Positions 7,168 to 14,537 of a stretch of 14,537 bases of DNA are shown piece by piece. The stretch comes from Flavobacterium sp. MC2016-06 (GTDB taxonomy: Bacteria > Bacteroidota > Bacteroidia > Flavobacteriales > Flavobacteriaceae). The stretch lies in contig NZ_WMID02000056.1 in NCBI RefSeq assembly GCF_009711165.2, forward strand, positions 1-14,537. Reading direction: 5' to 3'. Position 1 is the first letter of the stretch, and every line of letters begins with the position of its first letter. The notes under the pieces were generated by a model. It was not told the origin of the DNA. It worked only from the letters and a program-made list of their open reading frames with translations, and did not search any database. Position numbers and translations under genes: made by a program.

Positions 7168-8847
7168 CAAAATAGTATTCAAAACAGACTTTCAGCTGAA
7201 AAATCAATTCAAAAAGAACAGCCGGTTAATGCTGTAGAGGAAAAACTGATAACCTTATGGCAGGAAATTCTGAATGTACAGAATATCGGAACCGAAGATC
7301 ATTTTTTGTCACTAGGAGGTAATAGCATCAAGCAAATCTTATTGAGATCAAAAATAAGAATAGCTTTCAATGTTAATCTAACAATCGAAGATCTGTTTTT
7401 ATGTCCAACAGTATGTTCTCAGGCGGCACATATTTTATCACTTCCGGTATTAGAATCGATAGTGGTGAAAAATGAAATAGTACCGATTTCTAAAAATGAA
7501 GATGGTTATGGTATTTCTAATGAGCAATTAAGAATTTGGCTTGCGTCTCAATTTGAAGATCATTCAAGAGCAAATAATATGTCTTATACGTATAATGTTA
7601 ATGGAGATTTTAAAGTTGAGCTTTACAAAAAAGCACTACAGAAAATTGTTAATCGATACGAAATTTTAAGAACAGGATTTGACGTAAATGAAGCTGGAGA
7701 AGTAGTTCAAAAAATTGTTGATGAAGTTGAGATTGATTCCATTTTTGACTATAAAATCGTTGGTCAAAGCTTTGGTGAAAATGATGTAAAAGAGCATTTA
7801 AAAAGCTTTAGCAATACCGTATTCGATTTGAAAAAAGCACCATTGCTACAGTTTCTTTTGATTAAAATTTCAGAGAATAAATTTATTCTATCCACATTAA
7901 TGCATCATATAATTGGAGATTACACCTCTGATCAGGTAATTATTAGTGAGGTAATGAAATTATATAATGCTTATGAAAAAGGAAGTTCAATTGAGCTAAA
8001 TCCAATAAATGTTCAATATAAAGATTATGCTTATTGGATTAAAAACAGATTGGCAAATAATGAATTTTCTTCTGAGAAAGACTTTTGGGAAAACTATTTA
8101 GAAAACATCAAACAACAACCTAAATGGTACAAAAACTCAAATACTGAGAATTATGACGGAGCTCATTATTCAAAAGTACTTTCTGCCAAATTTACCGGAG
8201 AAATTAAAAAATATTGTGCTGATAATAATTATAATCTAATGGGAATTATGACAGCTGCTTTAAGTGTTTTAATTCATAAGATAAGCGGTCAGAATGATGT
8301 AATAATCGGAGCACCAATAAACCTTAGAAGCCATCCGAATTTAATAGATCAGGTTGGATTATATCTGAATATGTCTCCTTTTAGAGTAAAAATTAATGGG
8401 CAGCATGAGGTAAAAGAAATCATTCACGAAACCATTAAAAATCAAATTAAAATTTTTGACAATTCATTTTATCCATTCGATTCTATCATCGAAGATTTTG
8501 ATCTCAAAAACAATTTTAATCTTATGGAGAGAATTGATTTGTATGTCAATTTTATCAATCACGAAGACAAGGATGAAAGTAATGATTTAGACAACATAAC
8601 ATTTATTCGGCAAGATAAAACGGTAAAAAGAAGCAAATTTCCTATTTGTTTTTACATCAATAATCATCAGGACGGAATCTCTTATGTGATTGAATATCAA
8701 AAGAATGTATTCAGCGATTTAGAGATCTCAAAATTAGGAGAACGTTTTTTACTGTGTTTGGAACAATTCCTTGAAGATCAGCATAAAACAATAGACAAAA
8801 TTAGTCTGGTCGATAAAAAAACCATACCGTCATTCAGTCTAAAATAG
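5578..8847 (+). CDS. NRPS module A-T-C with acidic-type A domain and atypical C domain
   Basis: Complete 1089-residue synthetase that begins directly with adenylation, without an N-terminal C domain. Domains: A about 1-530 (TSGSTGKPK around Ser181, FDASLRDIF with Asp225, YGATE at 327-331, catalytic Lys524); T about 545-615 with LGGNSI and Ser583; C about 640-1080 with HHIIGDY at 776-782. The A domain departs from its neighbours throughout (SLRDI for SVWEI, YGATE for YGPTE, GREDGMVKLNGVRIDMNSIE for the usual A8). The pocket suggests an acidic substrate. The upstream C domain must be supplied in trans by the end of the first NRPS. The C-terminal C domain is followed by another C domain on the next protein. 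The start is fixed by the one-base overlap with the racemase stop and by A-domain sequence beginning at once. The C7-like region after YPFDSII is degenerate. Confidence 0.96.
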   Translation: MNKKVLHYLFENIAEEKAANIAVRTETESVSYSELNIQANRLAHLLTHFFIKKDDITTVFLDNRLVQLIAILGIFKSGSVYLPLDQKYSQNYWEELYTKIKPKALLISKSNFNSFLEYDALFEYSIPTIIAVDINNNQLVFSEYKKIDGTYIEKEIDTELSIYNNDIAVEGEDSNYIFFTSGSTGKPKAVLGSHQSLSHFIHWESKELNVTEKVIVGQLTSLSFDASLRDIFVALINGGTICFPSKEIKEDSVLLLEWLKNEKITLLHTIPTMLRLLSPIQNALEIAVANEFPELEYILLAGEKLYAKDITNWRKLYGNNTTIINLYGATESTLVKSFYRIENNLNRNSEEVLPVGQPISNTRILVVNEVNELCRINEKGDIYIKTPFLSKGYYKDAGLTAEKFVQNPLSQEKDIVYKTGDYGKYDQDRNVIVIGREDGMVKLNGVRIDMNSIETVILKLNDIHTVKCMIYNSDSISSSLVCFYESNTISENDLRTHCSKYLSVYEMPSIIFRLTEFPINANGKVDTVSLQNSIQNRLSAEKSIQKEQPVNAVEEKLITLWQEILNVQNIGTEDHFLSLGGNSIKQILLRSKIRIAFNVNLTIEDLFLCPTVCSQAAHILSLPVLESIVVKNEIVPISKNEDGYGISNEQLRIWLASQFEDHSRANNMSYTYNVNGDFKVELYKKALQKIVNRYEILRTGFDVNEAGEVVQKIVDEVEIDSIFDYKIVGQSFGENDVKEHLKSFSNTVFDLKKAPLLQFLLIKISENKFILSTLMHHIIGDYTSDQVIISEVMKLYNAYEKGSSIELNPINVQYKDYAYWIKNRLANNEFSSEKDFWENYLENIKQQPKWYKNSNTENYDGAHYSKVLSAKFTGEIKKYCADNNYNLMGIMTAALSVLIHKISGQNDVIIGAPINLRSHPNLIDQVGLYLNMSPFRVKINGQHEVKEIIHETIKNQIKIFDNSFYPFDSIIEDFDLKNNFNLMERIDLYVNFINHEDKDESNDLDNITFIRQDKTVKRSKFPICFYINNHQDGISYVIEYQKNVFSDLEISKLGERFLLCLEQFLEDQHKTIDKISLVDKKTIPSFSLK
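7495..8817 (+). other. Atypical condensation domain, HHxxxDY
   Basis: C-domain fold is evident from SNEQLRIWLASQF, YEILRTGF, VQYKDYAYW, IIGAPINLRSHP and YPFDSII. The core motif is HHIIGDY (His776, His777, Asp781, Tyr782), so Gly is replaced by Tyr. The C7 region, normally SRxPLFDV, reads NLMERIDLYVNF. Catalytic His and Asp remain, so it may still condense. It acts on the acidic T domain as donor and is the first of two C domains in a row across the protein boundary. Confidence 0.8.
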
Positions 8848-8928
8848 TTTAAAACAAGAAGAGAAACCAAACAACTTAATAATAATTCAAATAAATCTTT
8901 TTTGATTTCATTTTAAAAATAAAAATTA
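8848..8928 (+). other. 81-nt AT-rich intergenic spacer, no clear terminator or promoter
   Basis: The only real gap in the window. I found no GC-rich hairpin with a T tract and no convincing Bacteroidota promoter (TTG about 19 nt from TAnnTTTG). A TAA at 8920-8922, in frame with the next gene, makes ATG 8929 its first possible start. The 20 nt before that ATG are almost all A and T, consistent with initiation without a Shine-Dalgarno sequence. Transcription probably reads through. Confidence 0.55.
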
Positions 8929-10203
8929 ATGAGAGTACTTAATTCATATCATCAGCAAAGACTATGGTTTATAGATTATTTCGAAAAGAATGATTTATAT
9001 GTTGGAGGACCTGTTTATCATAACATACCTTTCTTTTTAGAAATTGATAAAAACCTGAACAGAGATCTTTTAAAAAATGCTTTTCTAAAATTAGTAGAAA
9101 ACAACGCTGTTTTAAGAACAAGATTATGTAAAGATGGTGGAGAAATTTTTCAGGAAATTTCAGAAACAAGCCTTTTAAATATAGATGCATTAGTAATAGA
9201 AAAAGAAAATCTAATAGAAAATGCAGAAGAATTGCGCCAGATTCCGTTTGATTTTGATACAGATTACTTGATTAAATGTTACTATGAAAACAAACAAGAT
9301 CATACAATTGTATATTTTGTAATTCATCATGCCATAATCGACAGACAAAGTATAAAACTGATTGAGGATCAATTTTTTGCATTACTTAATAATTTAGAAT
9401 CGACTGACGAAAAAGGAATACAATTTTATAATTTCTCTAATTGGCAAAATGAATTAAGCGATGAAGACTTAGAACCTTTATTATTTCATTGGAAATCAAA
9501 ATTAAAAGACCTTCAGATTTTATATTTCTCTACAGACAATGAGCGTGAGCAGGTTCATATTTATAAAGCCAATGAAATTAGTACAGCGATCGACGCTGAT
9601 AAAGTAAGATCATTTTGCTCAACAAAAAAGATCAGTTCAAGAAGTTTATTTCTGGCTGCTTACAAAATGGCTTTTGCCCGTCTTACGGGATTGTCAGACA
9701 TTGTTATGGGTACCTGGATGGATCTTCGTGGCGAGGAGCTGCAAAATGTAGTAGGTCCTGTAGAAAATTTGGTTGTCTTACGCTCGTTTTTAGATCAGCA
9801 AAAAAGCTTACTAGAATTATGCGCAGTGGTTGATCAGGAATGGCAGGAAGCAGAAAATTTTAAGGCAATGCCTTTTGATAAACTGGTGTTAGAACTTAAT
9901 CCTAAAAAGGATATGAGCAGAACGGCATTGTTTGATATTTTATATGTTTTTGAATCGAAGGCAGAATACACAAATAAAGTAGAAGATTCAGTAATAAGCA
10001 ATCAGGGATGGGGTAAATATGATTTTAATTTACTGGTAACAGAACAAGCAGATAAGTTTGATTTAGTTTTGACTTACAACGACTTATATTTTAATCAGGA
10101 TACGGTTTATTCGCTTTTAGATTTAGTAAAAAGAATTGTTTTATCAACCATCGAAAATGAAACTTCTCAGCTAAAAGACATTTCACTAGTTTCTGAAAAA
10201 GAA
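8929..10203 (+). other. Atypical N-terminal condensation-like domain, HHxxxDR
   Basis: Second C domain of the tandem pair. It keeps His133, His134 and Asp138 but has Arg139 where Gly is expected. The C2 position reads NNAVLRT in place of RHEILRT. The C4 region reads FYNFSNWQ. The C5 region reads VGPVENLVVLRS where the neighbours have IGFFVNTLVLR. FKAMPFDKLVLEL and SRTALFDIL at the end are ordinary. It is clearly a family outlier in this cluster and could be a specialised catalytic type or a C-like recruiting domain. Confidence 0.82.
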
Positions 10204-13200
10204 TATCATAAGCTGGTTAAAAATCAGTATTTTACCAATGATTCTTCTGTTTCGATCGTACAATTATTTTCTGAACAAGTAAAAAAACATACCCAAAGAA
10301 CCGGAGTTACATGGTCTTCAGGGAAAATGAATTATGAAGATTTAGATGTAAAATCAAATCAGTTTGCGAATTATCTAATTGATAGTTTCGGTATTAAAAC
10401 AGAAGATAAAATAGCAATTATATTGCCTAAAAACGATAGTTTAATTGTATCAATTCTAGGTGTACTTAAAGCAGGTGCGGCTTATGTGCCTATCGATCCA
10501 AGTTATCCTGAAGATCGTAAATCTTTTATGATTGAAGATGCAGATTGTAAGCTAATTGTTGATGCTGAGTTTGTAGAATCTTTTTTAGAATTGAGAGGAA
10601 AATTAGCAAAATCATTACCTGAAGTTGCCATTACCGGAGATAATTTGGCGTATATCATTTATACTTCTGGTACTACAGGAAGACCAAAAGGAGTAATGAT
10701 CGAACACGGAAATGTGATAAGCTTATTGAATTCGTGCTTTTTAGAGTTTGAATTTTCTGAAGAAGATACATGGTCATTTTTCCATTCTTATTGCTTTGAT
10801 TTTTCTATTTGGGAAATTTTTGGAGCCTTGCTAACCGGAGGTAATGTTTTGGTTTTAAGCAACGAAGAAGTTCGTAATCAGGAACTGGCTGCCCAATTAA
10901 TGGCAGATCATAATGTGACTGTATTTAGCCAGACGCCATCAGCATTTTACAATTTTATTGCTTTAGATTATAAAGTACCTTCTTTACGTTATGTAGTTTT
11001 TGGAGGTGAGGCGCTAAATCCTGCTAAACTAAAACTATGGAGAGAAAGCAATCCAGATGTTAAGCTTATTAACATGTACGGAATCACTGAAACGACTGTA
11101 CACGTTACTTATAAATTGCTAACGGACGAAAGTTTATCATCTCCAGTGAGCAACATTGGTAAACCACTTGCTTTTGCCAATTGTTATGTACTGGATCAGC
11201 AACAAGCATTATTGCCTTATGGAAGACCAGGAGAATTATATGTATCCGGACAAGGTGTTGCCAGAGGTTATTTGAACCGTCCGGAAATAAATGCTGAACG
11301 ATTTATTCCATGCCCTTTTGATGAAAATGAAAAGATGTACAGAACTGGAGACTTAGCCCGATTTATGCCATCTGGAGAATTAGAATATCTGGGACGAATT
11401 GATGATCAGGTTAAAGTACGTGGTTACAGAATAGAATTAGATGAAATTAAAAAGCAAATAGATTCATTTCAAAGCGTTGCGCAAAGTGCTATTACTTTGG
11501 TTTTAATGCCAGACGGAGATAAAAGTATTGCCTCTTATGTTGCTTTTAAAGACAATTCGACTATAAATGATTTAAAACTGCATTTGTCTACTAAACTTCC
11601 GGAATATATGATTCCAGCATTTATTATTCAGATGGATGAATTGCCTATTAATGCAAATGGTAAATTGGACAAAACTAAATTGCCGTCGCCATTAGATAAT
11701 TTAGCAAACAACGGACTGGAAGTAGTAGCTCCTTCTAATCAAGTTGAAACTGATTTATTCGAAATTTGGAAAGCTTTACTAAATACGAATGAATTTGGAA
11801 TCAAACATAACTTTTTTGATTTAGGCGGACATAGTTTAAAAGCTACACGTCTTATAAGTGCCATTCATAAAGAATTTAATGTGCGTTTAGAGTTAAAGCA
11901 AATTTTTGCTAATCCAACTCTGGAACAACAGGCTTTATTTATACAATCGTCGCTAAAAAATAGTTTCGTTGAAATCACTAAAATCGATGAGAATGTTTCT
12001 TACGCCATTTCTGATGCACAAAGAAGGTTATGGATTTTAAGCCAATTTGGAGATGCTTCATTAGCTTATAATATGTCATCTGTAATGGAACTTGACGAAA
12101 TTCAGGATCTGGAAAGTTTCAAAAAAGCGATTTACGCAACTGTAGAAAGACATGAGATTTTAAGAACCGTTTTTTGTCTGAATGAAAACGACTTAGTCAA
12201 TCAGAAAATAGTTTCATTAAATGAAATCAATTTTTCGATAAACGAAGAAGACTTTAGTGTAGATAATAATGCGAAGGATTCAGTTAGCGCTTACATCAAA
12301 AACGACAGACTTACACCATTTAATTTAGAAAATGGGCCGTTATTAAGAACAAGTATTATTAAAACGGATTCAAATAAGTACATTTTTTATTATAACATGC
12401 ACCACATCATAAGTGATGGTTGGTCTATGAATATCATTAAAAGAGATATTTTAGATTACTATCAGTTTTATGCGCATGGTAAAGAAATTTCTTTGCCTGA
12501 ATTACGAATTCAATACAAAGATTATGCTGCGTGGCAATTGCAGCAATTTAGTGATGAATCTTTTATAAAAGCAAAAGAATATTGGTTAAATAAACTCTCA
12601 GGAGATTTACCAACAATCGAATTGCCAACACAAAAAAGAAGACCAAATATTAAAACATATAGCGGTAGAACGTTAAAAACTTTTTTAGCAAAAGATCAGG
12701 TTGGTAATTTGAAAAAATTTACCAGAGAACAAGACGGAACTCTATTTATAAGCTTGTTAGGAATCTGGAATGTTTTATTGTATAAATATACGCTTGAAAA
12801 CGACATTATAATAGGAAGTCCAGTTGCGGGAAGAGATCACGTTGATTTAGAAAATCAGATTGGTTTTTTTGTAAATACTCTTGTTTTAAGAAATAAAATA
12901 GATGCGGGCGAAAGTTTCCAGACACTATACAACAAGATTAAGGAAAATACTTTAAAAGCCCTTGAAAATCAAATATATCCTTTTGACAGATTGGTTGAGG
13001 ATCTGGATATAGCAAAAAATACTAGTAGAAATCCAGTATTTGATATTATGTTGATTTTACAGAATACAGGAGATAAATCTGAAGAGTCTACACCAAAATA
13101 TGAAAGTGAAACTATCGAAGAATTTGCAGAAGTAGTATCAAAATTTGATCTGGAAATAATATTTAAAGAAGTTGATGAAGATTTAATGCTTCAAATCAAT

Positions 13201-14537
13201 TACAATACTGATATATATGATAATGATACCATAAAAGATCTAGTAATAAATTTTAAATTATTATTGACAGTGTTAATCAATAACTCAGAAATGAGTATTG
13301 ATAACATAGAATATCTTTCTGAAAATGAGCTTGAAAGGTTATTAGCTTTTAATGATACCAAAATTGATTATCCAAAAGATAAAACAATCATTCAATTATT
13401 TGAAGAACAAGTTCAAAAGACACCTGATAATATTGCTTTGGTATTTGAAGATAAAAAATATAGCTATCAGGAACTAAATAAGTTATCAAATCAGTTTGGG
13501 ACTTATCTAAGAGCGGAATATAATATAAAGGTTGATGATCTAATTGGAATTAAATTAGAGAGAAGTGAAAAATTAATTGTGGCAATTCTGGGAATATTAA
13601 AATCAGGTGCCGCTTACGTGCCTATTGATCCAAATTATCCGCAGGACAGAATTGATTTTATTAAAAAAGATACTCAAAATAAAGTAGTTTTTGATGATGA
13701 AGAATTTTCAAAATTTAATCTTCAAAGTACAGAATATAGTGATGAGAATCTTAAAAACATCAATACTCCAACAGACCTTGCTTATGTAATCTATACCTCT
13801 GGAACAACCGGTAATCCTAAAGGGGTTATGGTAGAAAATAAAAGTGTAGTGAGACTTGTTAAGCCTTGTTCTTATTTTACTTTAAGTACTGAAAACACAC
13901 TTTTAAGTACCGGAGCAATATCTTTTGATGCTACTATTTTAGAGTATTTTGGAACACTATTAAATGGGGCTAAATTAGTTCTTGCATCTCAGGATAATTT
14001 ATTACAAATAGATAAGCTGAAACAAATTATTAATACCAATGAAGTCGATAGTTTTTGGATGACAGCTTCATGGTTTAGTTTTGTAGTAGATAGTGATATA
14101 GAAGTATTCAGGAATGTAAATCAGATAATTGTAGGCGGGGATGTTGTTTCTCCACACCATGTAAAAAAACTATATAATTCTTTTCCGGATATAAAAATTA
14201 CAAATGGATACGGGCCGACAGAAAACACTACTTTTTCTCTAACTTATCCTATTAGTAATTCAGATTATACAACAATTCCGTTAGGTAAACCAATTTCAAA
14301 TAGTACCGTTTATATTTTAGATGAAGCATTGCATCTTGTACCTACGGGAGTTACAGGAAAGATTTATGTATCTGGAGACGGACTTGCGCGTGGATATTTA
14401 AACCGCGATGATCTTACATCTGAAAAGTTTATGAATAATCCTTTTGAAAAAGGGCTTCGCATGTATGATACGGGCGATTTAGGAAGATGGCTTCCTGATG
14501 GAAATATAGAATTTTTAGGAAGAAAGGATCATCAGGT
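8929..14537 (+). CDS. NRPS, 3'-truncated: C(atypical)-A(Thr-like)-T-C-A(Val-like)
   Basis: Open frame of 1869 codons with no stop before the window end. Domains: atypical C about 1-425 with HHAIIDR at 133-139; A about 441-915 with TSGTTGRPKG around Ser580, FDFSIWEIF at Asp624, MYGITE at 716-721 and Lys912; T about 930-1000 with LGGHSL and Ser969; canonical C about 1020-1455 with RHEILRT and HHIISDG at 1158-1164; A from about 1481 with SGTTG at 1624-1628, FDATILEYF at Asp1667 and GYGPTEN at 1760-1766, cut in the A8 motif GRKDHQ. The C1 motif (SYHQQRLWF) begins at residue 6, so there is no room for an N-terminal docking domain. The chain would add a Thr-like and then a Val-like residue after the acidic one. 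The T domain for Val, its Lys and everything downstream are outside the window. Confidence 0.96.
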   Translation, partial: MRVLNSYHQQRLWFIDYFEKNDLYVGGPVYHNIPFFLEIDKNLNRDLLKNAFLKLVENNAVLRTRLCKDGGEIFQEISETSLLNIDALVIEKENLIENAEELRQIPFDFDTDYLIKCYYENKQDHTIVYFVIHHAIIDRQSIKLIEDQFFALLNNLESTDEKGIQFYNFSNWQNELSDEDLEPLLFHWKSKLKDLQILYFSTDNEREQVHIYKANEISTAIDADKVRSFCSTKKISSRSLFLAAYKMAFARLTGLSDIVMGTWMDLRGEELQNVVGPVENLVVLRSFLDQQKSLLELCAVVDQEWQEAENFKAMPFDKLVLELNPKKDMSRTALFDILYVFESKAEYTNKVEDSVISNQGWGKYDFNLLVTEQADKFDLVLTYNDLYFNQDTVYSLLDLVKRIVLSTIENETSQLKDISLVSEKEYHKLVKNQYFTNDSSVSIVQLFSEQVKKHTQRTGVTWSSGKMNYEDLDVKSNQFANYLIDSFGIKTEDKIAIILPKNDSLIVSILGVLKAGAAYVPIDPSYPEDRKSFMIEDADCKLIVDAEFVESFLELRGKLAKSLPEVAITGDNLAYIIYTSGTTGRPKGVMIEHGNVISLLNSCFLEFEFSEEDTWSFFHSYCFDFSIWEIFGALLTGGNVLVLSNEEVRNQELAAQLMADHNVTVFSQTPSAFYNFIALDYKVPSLRYVVFGGEALNPAKLKLWRESNPDVKLINMYGITETTVHVTYKLLTDESLSSPVSNIGKPLAFANCYVLDQQQALLPYGRPGELYVSGQGVARGYLNRPEINAERFIPCPFDENEKMYRTGDLARFMPSGELEYLGRIDDQVKVRGYRIELDEIKKQIDSFQSVAQSAITLVLMPDGDKSIASYVAFKDNSTINDLKLHLSTKLPEYMIPAFIIQMDELPINANGKLDKTKLPSPLDNLANNGLEVVAPSNQVETDLFEIWKALLNTNEFGIKHNFFDLGGHSLKATRLISAIHKEFNVRLELKQIFANPTLEQQALFIQSSLKNSFVEITKIDENVSYAISDAQRRLWILSQFGDASLAYNMSSVMELDEIQDLESFKKAIYATVERHEILRTVFCLNENDLVNQKIVSLNEINFSINEEDFSVDNNAKDSVSAYIKNDRLTPFNLENGPLLRTSIIKTDSNKYIFYYNMHHIISDGWSMNIIKRDILDYYQFYAHGKEISLPELRIQYKDYAAWQLQQFSDESFIKAKEYWLNKLSGDLPTIELPTQKRRPNIKTYSGRTLKTFLAKDQVGNLKKFTREQDGTLFISLLGIWNVLLYKYTLENDIIIGSPVAGRDHVDLENQIGFFVNTLVLRNKIDAGESFQTLYNKIKENTLKALENQIYPFDRLVEDLDIAKNTSRNPVFDIMLILQNTGDKSEESTPKYESETIEEFAEVVSKFDLEIIFKEVDEDLMLQINYNTDIYDNDTIKDLVINFKLLLTVLINNSEMSIDNIEYLSENELERLLAFNDTKIDYPKDKTIIQLFEEQVQKTPDNIALVFEDKKYSYQELNKLSNQFGTYLRAEYNIKVDDLIGIKLERSEKLIVAILGILKSGAAYVPIDPNYPQDRIDFIKKDTQNKVVFDDEEFSKFNLQSTEYSDENLKNINTPTDLAYVIYTSGTTGNPKGVMVENKSVVRLVKPCSYFTLSTENTLLSTGAISFDATILEYFGTLLNGAKLVLASQDNLLQIDKLKQIINTNEVDSFWMTASWFSFVVDSDIEVFRNVNQIIVGGDVVSPHHVKKLYNSFPDIKITNGYGPTENTTFSLTYPISNSDYTTIPLGKPISNSTVYILDEALHLVPTGVTGKIYVSGDGLARGYLNRDDLTSEKFMNNPFEKGLRMYDTGDLGRWLPDGNIEFLGRKDHQ
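10249..11673 (+). other. Adenylation domain, predicted threonine
   Basis: Pocket residues by hand alignment: D624, F625, W628, S667, V690, G692, M716, V724, H725 and K912, giving DFWSVGMVHK. The classical Thr code is DFWNIGMVHK, so two conservative positions differ. The core motifs are intact, although A5 reads MYGITE where YGPTE is usual, a variant I associate with Thr-type domains. A Thr hydroxyl can serve for lactone closure in cyclic depsipeptides, but nothing in this window shows whether it does here. Confidence 0.8.
11986..13293 (+). other. Condensation domain, canonical HHxxxDG
   Basis: Joins the Thr-bearing chain on Ser969 to the Val-like residue. SDAQRRLWILSQF, RHEILRTVF, HHIISDGWS, IIGSPVAGRDH, IGFFVNTLVLR, YPFDRLVEDL and SRNPVFDI are all present, making it the most textbook C domain here and a useful internal reference for the atypical pair. 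Confidence 0.9.
13369..13659 (+). repeat. Duplicated A-domain N-subdomain, copy 2
   Basis: Paralogue of 1721-2011 with equal length and no indels. The similarity resumes at the far side of the pocket: 14458-14537 matches 2789-2868 (RMYDTGDLGRW through GRKDHQ, 80 nt each). The segment between, which holds the specificity residues, is much less alike. Confidence 0.75.
13369..14537 (+). other. Adenylation domain, predicted valine, truncated by window end
   Basis: Pocket residues by hand alignment: D1667, A1668, L1671, W1710, I1734, G1736, G1760, T1768 and F1769, giving DALWIGGTF plus the Lys that lies beyond the edge. The classical Val code is DAFWIGGTFK, one change away. A1 to A7 are complete and the sequence stops in A8. 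Confidence 0.82.

Noticed and set aside
8888..8932. T-rich stretch and weak TCATT...AATGA inverted repeat as terminator or operator
   Set aside because: The arms are only 5 nt in an AT-rich region, with no stable stem. Chance is the better explanation.
8969..9190. Minus-strand 73-residue open frame near the spacer
   Set aside because: It lies antisense to the atypical C domain and shows no motif or start context of its own.
9615..9833. Plus-strand 72-residue open frame inside the last NRPS
   Set aside because: It is out of frame within a continuous C domain, and its protein has no recognisable pattern.
8929..10203. N-terminal domain of the last NRPS as an epimerization domain or a lipid-starter C domain
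   Set aside because: It is not preceded by its own T domain in cis and lacks visible E-type motifs. A starter C would begin an assembly line, but here upstream modules precede it in the same operon. Starter function is not strictly excluded.
1..14537. CRISPR arrays, tRNA/rRNA genes, insertion sequences
   Set aside because: Almost every base is accounted for by continuous NRPS or racemase coding sequence. The repeated segments are homologous domains, not direct-repeat arrays or mobile elements.

Overview
The window is one continuous stretch of nonribosomal peptide synthetase (NRPS) genes, all on the + strand and probably one operon. The DNA is AT-rich (roughly one third G+C by eye). Codons favour A/T in third position, and the starts are preceded by A-rich tracts instead of Shine-Dalgarno sequences. 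This points to Bacteroidota, most likely a Flavobacterium-like member of the Flavobacteriia. The lineage is an inference from composition and protein style only. I do not recognise the specific product or cluster.

Layout: (1) 2-4825 is the 3' part of an NRPS gene cut by the window edge, reading [A end]-T-C-A(Leu-like)-T-C and ending in a condensation (C) domain with no adenylation (A) domain after it. (2) 4832-5578 is an aspartate/glutamate racemase family protein with two candidate catalytic cysteines. (3) 5578-8847 is an NRPS that starts directly with an A domain and reads A-T-C. Its A domain is divergent, and its pocket (D-A-R-H-L-A-L-L-V-K) resembles the D-methylaspartate pocket of microcystin synthetase. 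(4) After an 81-nt spacer, 8929 to the window end is an open frame with no stop. It reads C-A(Thr-like)-T-C-A(Val-like) and is cut inside the second A domain.

Read colinearly, the assembly line extends a peptide as ...X-Leu-(acidic residue, probably D and possibly side-chain linked)-Thr-Val.... No epimerization domain is visible, so the racemase is the obvious source of a D-amino acid. It lies between the C domain that would receive the acidic residue and the A domain that would load it. The acidic module is therefore split C | A-T across two proteins with the racemase gene between them.

The most unusual part is the next junction. The acidic module ends in a C domain, yet the next protein also starts with a C domain, giving T-C | C-A. 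Both of these C domains keep the HHxxxD residues but replace the following glycine (HHIIGDY and HHAIIDR), while the three ordinary C domains here keep HHxxxDG. One of the pair may be a non-standard, recruiting or tailoring C-like domain serving the acidic residue. The ends of the cluster (loading module, thioesterase, transport, tailoring enzymes) lie outside the window.
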